From Massariosphaeria phaeospora (Eukaryota > Ascomycota > Dothideomycetes > Pleosporales): a stretch of DNA of 64,000 nucleotides. The stretch covers positions 248,001 to 312,000 of the forward strand of contig JAADJZ010000009.1 of assembly GCA_011032825.1 (NCBI GenBank), in the 5' to 3' direction. Shown one piece after another: positions 21,748 through 30,717 of the stretch (position 1 is the stretch's first letter; every line of letters starts with the position of its first letter). The notes under the pieces were generated by a model that saw only the letters and a program-made list of their open reading frames with translations, made no database searches and had not been told where the DNA came from. The translations under genes and the position numbers were made by a program.

Positions 21748-23486
21748 TACTATACTATAGTCACTGTTCCAATCACGAACAGCAGATTTGTGTTACCTTT
21801 TAAAACCACGTGATTTGTGTTCAGAGATACGAGGGGCTTTGATCTCATCTTTGTGTACTAGCTAAACCCCCCAAAACCATAGAATGAATGATACTATACA
21901 TTATCTCCTCTAAACAAACTTGCACAACTACGTCCCTAGCTATAAGACCAATCGTTCAATCAGCTAGAGTATATATTAGGACTAAGCCTTACTTGTCTTC
22001 AAGGATTGCATAAGCGCGTATGATAAAGGGTCTTATCACAGAGCCATGCCGAGCATCTTTTAGGAGCCCCATTATACCTACGAGAGGCAAACAAACAAGA
22101 AAAGCCTGGATAAACCCGAGCTGGTACTTACAACATAATTCAACCAAGTACGCATTTACTCCTTCGTTTAACAGCTGAGCGTGAATAGGACGACAGCTCG
22201 AACCGATCACGTGTTGTCCCGGGCGCTCCCGATAGGTGGGGCACTAACAGGTAGACATCCAAACCTTAAGGGAAGTTGCCATGCACTTCACGCCCAACAA
22301 CCACGAGCTATCTTTACTACCGCCTCTCGAGCCTGCAAGTCCCTTATCAACCGTCGCCGGTGAGTACCTGCTGCCTACCGTCACGTGTGGCGCATGCGGA
22401 CAGCATCATGGTGTTGAGGTTGGCGATGTTTCAGGCGGCTTGCGTCGAAAAGCGGGTCCGGTGGCGGCCTGGAACCTGTGTCGCACCGGGCGGCGCAGAA
22501 GCGGCGAGGAGCTTCCACGGCTCCATCGCTGATACGCCGCCCTGGAAACGTCTGGTATGCGAGCGAAGAGAGCAGTTATCAGTCGATAATCAGCGCAGCG
22601 GCGGGATGGTGTTGTGGTGGAGTGATAGCTGGCGGTACCGAGGTTTGCTCGCGCGGTGGAGTTGTGCCCGCCATGATGACGGGATGTTAACGCATCCAGC
22701 GGCACTGCACACAGCGGCAGCGCACCCGGCGTCGGCGTGGTCTCACAGAATAAATAACGCGCGTAGCAAGACTGCGTGCGCTCGACCGCCAAGCAGCTGG
22801 AGGCATTCCTCTGCGCTGCTCGAATTACGCAGGCCATGACATAACGGGACGCTGCAGGTCGCACCTCCCCTGATTGGCGCCAGGCTTGGGCGCGGCTGCC
22901 CTGTGCGTGAGATTTGGGGCCCGGTCGGGCTAGCGTCACGCCGCTGGGCTGGGTGGTCGCAACTCTCAGGAAGGGCCCGGCTGCCCCCAACTCCAACCCC
23001 CAACTCCATCGCGCCCTCCCTCGTCCTCACCACAACACCCTCCGCCTGCCACCCCACCCCTCCTCACCCTCTACCACCACGCCTCGCAACGGCCCTCACT
23101 TGCGCTGTACGGCTGCTGCACGCCCGTCTCTCCTAGGTTCTCCGATTAACGACCTGTATTTCGCGCTGGTGGCGTCTGCGTCTGTTCTCCCTTATCAATC
23201 CGGGTGCTGCGGCCGATCTTCGCGACACCTTGCAGCTTCTAATACCCCAACCACGTCACCAGTCTGACTCTTTCACTTCGTCCACTCCTTGACATCCCGT
23301 TTGCCCACTATTTGTTGTAATAATCTGTCGCTTTCCTCCGCTTCTCTCTGACCGCGCGCGCGCTGCCGAGCTGAGCCTCTGCTGCGACGCCACCCCGCGG
23401 CGTGACCTAGTTCCTGTAACCTGATGCACCCGACCTTCGCCACGACAGATGCGCGCTGCTCCCTCTAGGCTTCCACTTCTCTCACC
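21748..23486. other. Intergenic; AT-rich island then GC-rich leader of the AHC1-like gene
   Basis: About 21860-22010 is AT-rich and resembles decayed repeat DNA. From about 22250 the composition turns GC-rich, with ORFs on both strands overlapping each other, which I read as chance frames. The last few hundred bases before 23487 are pyrimidine-rich and likely include the promoter and 5' UTR of the AHC1-like gene. Confidence 0.45.
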
Positions 23487-25430
23487 ATGCAGTCCATGTT
23501 CCGCCTTGCGTGGAGCACCGAGGGCGACAAGATCATGGAAAAGGCCGCCCTGCACAAGTCAAGACCGCTGCCCGTCGTCGAGCTCCCCAGTCTCATGAGC
23601 AAACTCAAACGGAAACGGACTGACAGCCCGGAGCCAGCGACGTCGCAGCCGGTCCACGTCGTGAAGAAGTGGAAGAGTGCGACTGGCGAAGTCAAACCTG
23701 CCATGGTTGTGAATGGAAGTGCCGAACGCCTGGTCGTTGTTGACGGAGTAGTACCGACTGAGGTTTCCCGGCCTGCCGAAGCTGTAGACCCGCCCAAGGT
23801 GGCTTCTGCGGAAGTTCTGGATTCCCGCCCGAAAGCGCAGCCGTCAAGAAAGGAAGGCGCAAGCAAGAGCAAGGTGTCAAGGGTTCAGCAGTCTTCTGTC
23901 AAACCGGAGCCTTCATCTCCCACCAACCCGGTCATTGCTATGGAGACTAGTCTTACCAAGGTGCAGCAGGCTATCGAGGCGCAAATTAACATCGAGATCA
24001 TGCTGAAGCACAACGAACTGCGCCTGATCGAGCAAGAGTTAGCCAAGTGTCAGGTTTCGCTGGAACAGTTGCGACGTTGCTCAATTATCCCATTTCCAGG
24101 CACCCAGGGCTGCTCCGTGGACGTTAGCGGGGGCGTTGGACCTGCTCTGCAACCGCTGTCTGGCTACACGAAACCGCAGCATCCTGCTCCGTGGGGAGTC
24201 CTAGATGGCCCGTACACGCGCCATTACGCGAAGTGGTTGATCTCGGACCCCAAATTTGATCCGATCACGGAACGCGCTCTTGCGCAGCAGTCTCATGGGT
24301 ACTTTGGTGTTGGCGAGGGCCGAATGACGCGCCACAGTTTTGCTGACTTTGGGTCAAACAGCAAGGCTCGCACGTCTCGAACTTCAACTGGAACGTTGAA
24401 GCTTCCGGCTCTTGGTGAAACTCCAGCGCCAGCACCAAAAGTCGATCCACTGCTGCACAAGAGGTCTACGGACGGCCAATGGGTGCGGCTCTACTGCGCG
24501 CCGTGTGCTCACAGCAACTTTTCTAACACGCAAGGTTTCCTCAACCACTGTCGCATCAAGCACAATCAGGTGTTCAAGAGTCACGACCAAGCAGCCATTG
24601 CCTGTGGCATTCCAGTTGACGCCGAAGCCGGGACGCCAGTGTCTGCAACCGAACCTACCTCGGCTCAAGCGTTGACTCCAGCAGTAACATTTCCAGTCTC
24701 CACCGCTTCAGGTTTTGTCCACCCGCTCGTCCGAGCGAACCCCGCCCAGCCGGCCAAGGACGTTCACCGAGACTTCAGCCGACCAGCGCGCGACGAGGTC
24801 AAGCCCCAGGTGGTTGCGGAGTCCCAGATTTCATTCTCGCCGTCAACTCCGTACATGAGCGCGCTCCTTAAAAACCGCGGATTCAACGGCGACTTCAAGC
24901 AAATGGTCGAGACAGCCCGGACAAAGGTCGATTTGAACGCCATGGAGACCTGGGATGACGACATCAATGACAACACCGTGGTCCAAACGCCCGTTATTGG
25001 CAATCCCCAGCTGATCCGACTTCCTGCTAGTGCTCCAACTGCAAACTCCGCAAACGACACACCCTCTGCGCGGCCAGGCAGCAAGAATAACAGTCACGGA
25101 AGCGGCCACGCGCGGCTTCCGCTGTCATTCCCCGCGCCTGTCAATGTCGCCGCGTCTCTCAGCGGTCGTAACGGCGGTCGGCTGCCAGAATCCCCGGTAG
25201 ATCTCAGCCCGCATACGGTCGAGTCTAACCCGGGTCTAGTAAGCGACCACGACGACGATGACGACGACGAGGATGCCGAGGATGCGCGCAGCCAGCCGGA
25301 CGTGATCATGGGCGAGCACGACGGTATCGTGGTGGAAGACGCGAGCGATGTCGAAGGCGTCGAGCGCTCGGGGTCACGCAAGGGGCTGGGCGGCTGCTTT
25401 GAGAAGGGCGAGGCGAGTCGCAAGCATTAG
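23487..25430 (+). CDS. AHC1: AHC1-like C2H2 zinc-finger protein (ADA histone acetyltransferase complex component)
   Basis: Single exon, 647 aa, ATG 23487 to TAG 25428. The diagnostic part is DGQWVRLYCAPC at residues 329-340, followed by SNFSNTQGFLNHCRIKH. This gives a C2H2 finger with Cys337, Cys340, His354 and His359 and a trailing FKSHDQAAIACG, the pattern of the Ahc1-type finger in fungi. Upstream, residues of about 153-197 (VQQAIEAQINIEIMLKHNEL and on) should form a coiled coil. The N-terminus carries basic nuclear-targeting-like clusters (KLKRKRTDSPEP). The C-terminus has an Asp-rich run (DHDDDDDDEDAED). In yeast Ahc1 holds the ADA complex together; the same nuclear chromatin role is inferred here. 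The frame is intact. Confidence 0.82.
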   Translation: MQSMFRLAWSTEGDKIMEKAALHKSRPLPVVELPSLMSKLKRKRTDSPEPATSQPVHVVKKWKSATGEVKPAMVVNGSAERLVVVDGVVPTEVSRPAEAVDPPKVASAEVLDSRPKAQPSRKEGASKSKVSRVQQSSVKPEPSSPTNPVIAMETSLTKVQQAIEAQINIEIMLKHNELRLIEQELAKCQVSLEQLRRCSIIPFPGTQGCSVDVSGGVGPALQPLSGYTKPQHPAPWGVLDGPYTRHYAKWLISDPKFDPITERALAQQSHGYFGVGEGRMTRHSFADFGSNSKARTSRTSTGTLKLPALGETPAPAPKVDPLLHKRSTDGQWVRLYCAPCAHSNFSNTQGFLNHCRIKHNQVFKSHDQAAIACGIPVDAEAGTPVSATEPTSAQALTPAVTFPVSTASGFVHPLVRANPAQPAKDVHRDFSRPARDEVKPQVVAESQISFSPSTPYMSALLKNRGFNGDFKQMVETARTKVDLNAMETWDDDINDNTVVQTPVIGNPQLIRLPASAPTANSANDTPSARPGSKNNSHGSGHARLPLSFPAPVNVAASLSGRNGGRLPESPVDLSPHTVESNPGLVSDHDDDDDDEDAEDARSQPDVIMGEHDGIVVEDASDVEGVERSGSRKGLGGCFEKGEASRKH

Positions 25431-26047
25431 CCGGCTGGATTGGGTGGATGGGGGGTTTGGGAGAACCAGTTAAGTCCGGCTTCCTCCGGCCTCGCTATCT
25501 GTCTGTTGAAGCCTTTCAGTCACAGTCAAAAGAGTTCTGTGCGTGCGTACGTGCGTACGTGCGTGCGTGCGTGCGGTGGTTGTGTACGCGATGCACACCC
25601 CCCCAAAAAAAAAGTTCTCCCTTCTCGAGTTTGTTTGATACGATACCACCGACCGACCGACCGACCTATCAACGGACCGACCGGACACTGTGCCAATAGA
25701 CATCACTCCCCCTCCCGTTTCCTTGGTTCTTTCCTAGTGGTGGTGGGGGTGGGTTGCGGGAAATACACGGGTTGCCAGCAATGGTGGGGAGCTTTATAGG
25801 ATCTAAACATGGCGGCGGGGTTTCTTTCCTGCTAGCTAGCTAGCTTGGCGGGGTGCTTTCTCTGTCTCTCTATCTCTCTCTCCGTCTCCGTCTCTCTCCC
25901 GTCTCTCTTCAACTCTCTCTCTCTCTCTTCGGCTCTCTCGGTTTCTTGTGCGACTCGAGTCGATTCGATTCGATCTTCGATATCCTCCCCTCTTCATGTG
26001 TGTGTGTGCGCGCATGTGTGCGGCGCGCCTAAACACACCGGTTCCGG

Positions 26048-26080
<33 letters not shown>

Positions 26081-27082
26081 CTCAGTTCTGTTATGTTTTG
26101 CTTGCTAGGGGGATGGACGGCAGGCGCTGGTTACGTCTTGTGTGTGTGTGTATGTTTGTATTATCTTTTTTGGGCTGTGTGTGTATGGAAATGGAAATGG
26201 GTGCGAGTGTGGTGGTGGTGGGTAGAGTTAGTGTACGAAGGAAAGAGGTATTGGATAGGATAGGATAGGTGCGGATGTGCGGAGGAAGTACGAAGGTGTG
26301 AAGAAGAACGAACGATCGTGTGCGAGAGAGAGACTGACACGCTCGTACGTGAGAAAAGTCCGCGTGGGACTGGCGGGCTGAGTTGGGCTGAGGCTGGTCG
26401 TAGTGAGTGCCTGCCTGCTCGCTCGCTAGCCGCTTTTGTAAATATATACCAAAACCTTTTTTAATATGCTACTTATACGTACTAGAATGAGTGTGTGAGT
26501 GAGTGACGAGCGAGCGAGCGAGTGCAAAAAGATGCAAGATTGTGAGCGAGAACACACGGATATCTAGGTTGCATTTTGCATTTTGCATTTGAAGAAACTT
26601 GGACTACGTATTATGTACGTACGTACTTGCTTGCTTTTGCATTCATCGCACTGCCCTGAACTGCCCTGATTGACGCTCCTGCTTTATACCACTGTGACCA
26701 TTTCGTGTTTGAGCTGTGGGGGAGGTAACTGGGAGGGAGTCTGGGACCAGGAAGTGGAAGAATTCGAAAGAAAAACCTCGAGATTTTGCAATATGAAAGG
26801 CAGACGCTACTGATGCACGACGTGTCCTCTTCGGCTCATGTTGTCCTTCTCGTATTAACGGCCATGCATTCATGTTATGCTTGCGGTATCGTATCGTATC
26901 GTATCATAGTTTGCTTCCTGGGGTATCTCCCCCAAAACTCCAGACGATGAAATGCCGCAAAAAAGAAGTCCAACTTGCTGGCTGCCCATTGTTTACTGAC
27001 CGACCGACCGGGACGCCATGCGTGGAAATTGCACTGTAGACAGAAGACGCTGTGGAGGAAGTAGCCCCAGCAACCCCCCATC
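25431..27082. repeat. Long 3' region rich in simple repeats
   Basis: There is no gene in 1.65 kb between two convergent genes. It holds a dense series of simple repeats: GTGCGTAC-type at about 25540-25575, GACC repeats at about 25655-25685, CT-rich tracts at 25855-25935, a GT run at 26050-26080, GAGC/GAGT units near 26500-26525, TTTTGCAT repeats at 26574-26590 and a CGTAT run near 26888-26905. ORFs reported by frame alone here are low-complexity artefacts. Confidence 0.75.
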
Positions 27083-27616
27083 TCATCCACTGCGCACCGA
27101 CCCCGCATCGTCGCCGTTGCCGTTGGCCTTGGCCTTCTTCTTTTTCTTCTTCTTGGGCTCGCCGTCCGCACCGTCATCGCCCTTCTTCGACCTGGCCTCC
27201 TTCTCCTTGTCCCTCGGCGCGTCGTCGTGCTCCGGCCCGTCCTTGGCCACCGCGCCCTCGTCCGTATCGAACGCCTTGCGCTTGCGCTTGAGCTCCTTGT
27301 CCGTCTCCAGCATCTCGCTGACGCGGCCCAGCTTGGTCGTGTCGCGGCGCAGCATGAACTTGAAGTCGTCGAGCTTGATTTTCTGGCGGCGCGCGTGGTG
27401 GGCGACGGCGGCTGCTTCGTGGCACGTCTCGATGATGTAGTCGGTGACGATTTCGTCCAGAACGCGAATCGTACTGGGCAGCGGCGTGTCCGAGTCGCCG
27501 AAAGCGAGCAAGAAGGCCGATACTGCGGACGTGGTTAGAAGGGGCTCGTTGGGGTGCGTCGGGCGCGGGCGCGGTGGAGGCACGCGCGGGACGATGCGCG
27601 GGCGCCGGGCGGTCAT
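27083..27616 (-). CDS. TAF13: Transcription initiation factor TFIID subunit 13 (TAF13)
   Basis: Single exon, 177 aa, ATG at 27616, stop TGA. The histone-fold domain at residues of about 30-115 is typical: LLAFGDSDTPLPSTIRVLDE, IVTDYIIETCHEA, RRQKIKLDDFKFMLRRD, then TKLGRVSEMLETDKELKRKR. TAF13 pairs with TAF11 in TFIID and contacts TBP during RNA polymerase II start-site selection. The N-terminus is Pro/Arg-rich. The C-terminus is an extended charged tail ending in a Lys run (KKKKKKKAKANGNG), longer than in yeast but usual for filamentous fungi. It is divergent to KSH1 with 756 bp between start codons. Confidence 0.9.
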   Translation of the reverse strand: MTARRPRIVPRVPPPRPRPTHPNEPLLTTSAVSAFLLAFGDSDTPLPSTIRVLDEIVTDYIIETCHEAAAVAHHARRQKIKLDDFKFMLRRDTTKLGRVSEMLETDKELKRKRKAFDTDEGAVAKDGPEHDDAPRDKEKEARSKKGDDGADGEPKKKKKKKAKANGNGDDAGSVRSG

Positions 27617-28372
27617 GGTGGTAGGTAGAGGGTGTTGTGATGGTGGGTGTGGTGTGGAGTGGTGGTTGCTGGGGGAGGAGACGCGAAGTCAAAAGATCAT
27701 GAACAGCGCCTGTGTCTATAGGCGCTAGCGAGTACTACTATATGCTGTGCACCAAAACGACAAGGAAAGAAAAGGTATCTAAACAAGCTGCCCGAGACAC
27801 AGTGAAAGTGAAGGTGAAATGATACTGGACTCAGAACGAAACTCGCCCACTTACAGTCCTGGCTCGGAAACTGCTGCCCCTTCTGCCTCAAGCGCATCCG
27901 CGGCTCCGTCATCTCGGCTGGCTGGCCTCGCGCCTCACTCGCTGCGTCTCAGCCGTGCTGTCTCTGACTGACTCTGTGTGTCTCGCTCTCTCACTGCTGG
28001 GCTGGCTAGTGGCCCGTCGCGTCGTGTCGTAGAGCTTCTGCGTAGCGCGAATGGTGGTTACAGCTTACGGATTACGGGGCAGGGCTGGCTGCGCGCGCAA
28101 AGCGTGCGGTCGTGTCCAACAACAATAACGGCTGGCGACGATGCTGGAGTGCGAGTGCGAGTGCGAGGTGGTTGACACAAGACAAGACAAGCGGAGCAGG
28201 CGATCGGCAATGACGCGGGACGGCCGCGCTCGGACTGTCGGCGCCGCACATGTTCCTGCTCCGACCCGACGCCGCCAACCAACATCTTTCACTGCGCCTG
28301 AACAGCCGACCCCTCTACGATAACTCGAACCGATTCCTCGCCCTACACCTATATCGCACGCCTTTCCCCAAA
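27617..28372. promoter_or_regulatory. Divergent promoter region TAF13 / KSH1
   Basis: 756 bp between two divergent housekeeping genes. There is a short GCGAGT repeat at about 28146-28168. No ORF is credible; overlapping frames on both strands reflect GC-rich composition. Confidence 0.5.
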
Positions 28373-28754
28373 ATGGTACGCATCCTCCTCCCTCCCACCA
28401 TCCCACCCGACTAACCCCCGCAGACCGCGCTCTTCAACTTCCAATCCCTCCTCCTCGTCATCCTGCTCACCATCTGCACCTCGACCTACGCGCACTACGT
28501 CTTCCCAGGCATCATGGACCGCAACAAGGAAAACTACCTCGTCGGGCCCTTCTGGAAGTGTGCGCGCGTCGGCGAGCGGCTGAGCCCGTATGTGAGCATT
28601 GCGTGTGTGGTTATGGCGGTAAGTAATTGAGTGCCTGGGTGATGATCGTGCTTCCTGGGGCAGACGCGTGGAAATCTGGGCGCAAAAGCGGCGTCTGGGC
28701 TTGGGGAATCTGATTTGGGCTAATGCGGTGCAGGGTGTCGAATTCATGGGCTGA
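28373..28754 (+). CDS. KSH1: Protein kish (KSH1/TMEM167), early secretory pathway
   Basis: This gene is too finely split to appear as one ORF. CDS join(28373..28375,28424..28618,28734..28754), 72 aa, exactly the length of the human homologue TMEM167A. The first coding exon is only the ATG. Intron 1 (28376-28423, 48 bp) has GTACGC, a CTAAC branch and CGCAG. Exon 2 encodes TALFNFQSLLLVILLTICTS, then YAHYVFPGIMDRNKENYLVG, FWKCARVGERLSPYVSIACV. Intron 2 (28619-28733) has GTAAGT, CTAAT and GTGCAG, leaving six final residues (GVEFMG) before TGA. Two hydrophobic segments flank the conserved DRN...FWK.AR.GER.SPYV core. Kish is an essential Golgi membrane protein of ER-Golgi transport in yeast. Confidence 0.93.
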
Positions 28755-29346
28755 TACACGCCTGCGGCTTGAGTGCTATATATGATTTCAAAATAGTGGA
28801 AGGGGATATCTGGGGCTCGGACAGATTGGTCAGGTCCGATATTGGAGCATGGCGTCCTGGAGTTCCTGTCCACCTAGCGGACCACACCAACACGGCATTC
28901 GCCGCAGCGCGAGAGCTGTTTTGAAGCGCGAGACTTCAACTCCAATCTCCAATCAGCATGTACATCATCGTGCCCTATCGTCTCTATGGGTCGACATGAC
29001 GCCGCTCGCAGGTTTAGTGCAGTGGAGGAAGCATAAGTCAATGCATTGGGAATCCCACTTTTGACTCTGGAGCTACCAATGCAGCTCAAGTACTGCTAAC
29101 CTAGTCTTGCCAGCCTGTGGTATCCATAGAAGACCGCAGAACTCCATCTTCTGTGCCGGCGATTTGGGCCCCTCGGTCTCCCGCCGTCCCATTTGCCGCC
29201 TCGACCTGTTCCTCAACCCCCTTACTGGCTTTGCCCTCGTTCCGCAACCAAGTGTTCGACAATTCCTGCGCCCGCACGCTCCCCTGGTCTACCACGCGCG
29301 CATTAGTCAACAAAGTGCATCAAACGGCAGTGTTTCAAATTCATGT
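28755..29346. other. Convergent intergenic region KSH1 / eIF3f
   Basis: 592 bp between the 3' ends of two convergent genes. It should contain both terminators. No supported ORF, repeat or RNA gene. Confidence 0.5.
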
Positions 29347-30507
29347 TCAGGCTTCCTGCCCTCTTTGCTGCCTACCTTTGCCCCTTCGATCTCCGCCCTT
29401 TTGCCTGTTGTCGCCGTCGCGTTGTCCATCGCCGTTCACTGCGTCGCCGGTGCCGAGAGTCAGGGCAGCGGTCGCTAGCCGGTTCGAGAGCTCGATTTGT
29501 GTGCGGATCGTGTTGGCGAGGTAGGAGACTACGAGAACATCTTGGATATGTGCGTTGCTGTACAAATTAGCAAACGGTACAAAAACCACCCTGCTAGGCA
29601 ATCCATGCGGCGAATGGGAGGAATTTCAACGTACAAGTCACGCTCGATGTCAGCAGCGTCGACCTTCGGCGCCAGGCTAAGCGCATTCATCAGGAACTGG
29701 CCTAGCGCAGACGACGGCGCAGCGTCCTCGTCTAGAACATTGTTCACGTAAGTCGATACGCGGTCCAGTAGGTCCAAGACGTGGTGGATGGCGCGCTCCA
29801 GGGCATCGAGGTCGGTGATGATGCTCTGTGACCGGTCCTCGCGATCCTTTGCAGAAGAGATGAGCTCCAGGCCCGACTTCTCGGCCTCGCCGTACTTGAT
29901 TTCGTGCGGCACCGGGATGAAGAGACAGGAGTCTGCGGCGCGCTCGGCGGTTACACCGATGGGTGCAGAGATGTAGGTCCGTGACTCGATCTCCTGTCCG
30001 GGGACGGTGGATACTGTGAGGTGCACGGCCGGGTGCGGCCAGGTTCCGTCGCCCTGCTGGCTGTAGAAGTTCTGGATCAAGGCGGAGAAGGTGTTGAGCT
30101 CGGTGCTGGTCGCGTACCAGCCCACCAGCACCTCTCGCGGGTTCGCGCGCAGGTGGAGGGCTAGCATCTGCTTCTGGTAGTCCATGTCGACCTCGACCTG
30201 CTCGGCCGTCTCGGTGTGTGGCACGGCATAGCAGTTGCGGATCTCGATCTCGGTGCCATCTTCGCTGCGGGTGCCGAGCAGCGTTCCGATGACGCGGTCC
30301 TGGTCGGTGGGGCGGCGGATCGAGTGGTCGAGGATGGAGAAGACGGCCTGTTCATCAGCACGTCAGCGTGGGCAATATGCCTTCGGTGTGCGCGTTTCGT
30401 ACCTGGGGCTGGATAGTGACGTTCAGCGGGGCAGTCGATGTCTGGGCGCCAACCGTGGCGTGGCCCAGCGGACGCGCCAGGTGGAGGAACGAGTCTTTGT
30501 CGGCCAT
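29347..30507 (-). CDS. Eukaryotic translation initiation factor 3 subunit F (eIF3f)
   Basis: Spliced CDS complement(join(29347..29557,29635..30347,30403..30507)), 342 aa. Exon 1 encodes [20 protein letters not shown] and ends in phase before a 55-bp intron. Exon 2 holds the MPN domain: [43 protein letters not shown], then [20 protein letters not shown] and PAVHLTVST. It lacks the JAMM metal-binding His-x-His of active MPN+ proteases, as expected for eIF3f. A 77-bp intron (29558-29634) joins IERDF to [20 protein letters not shown]. The Gly/Arg/Asp-rich C-terminal tail ([15 protein letters not shown]) is usual in fungi. eIF3f is part of the octameric core of eIF3 on the 40S ribosome. It shares a short divergent promoter with UTP25. 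Confidence 0.94.
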
Positions 30508-30717
30508 GTTCACAGTCTGTCTGCGCGGTCGAGCGGATCGTCGAGGGAGGGCGGTCGGGGGGAGGTGGTCGCGGCGAAGGAGTGTTTAGTGGGGCAGACG
30601 ATATTCTTCGGCGGAACTCTTGGCAGGTGCGGTGTGGCTCGCCAAACCCTGCGCACGGGCCCGTGCTCCTAAATTTCTGGCGGCGGAGAGAATCGAAGAC
30701 CACAACACAGACCAGAC
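30508..30717. promoter_or_regulatory. Compact divergent promoter eIF3f / UTP25
   Basis: Only 210 bp separate the start codons of two divergent genes for translation initiation and ribosome biogenesis. This suggests a shared, possibly co-regulated promoter. No clear TATA element was seen. Confidence 0.55.

Noticed and set aside
22276..23267. ORFs of 117-196 codons on both strands upstream of the AHC1-like gene
   Set aside because: They overlap each other in GC-rich leader DNA and show no protein-like features.
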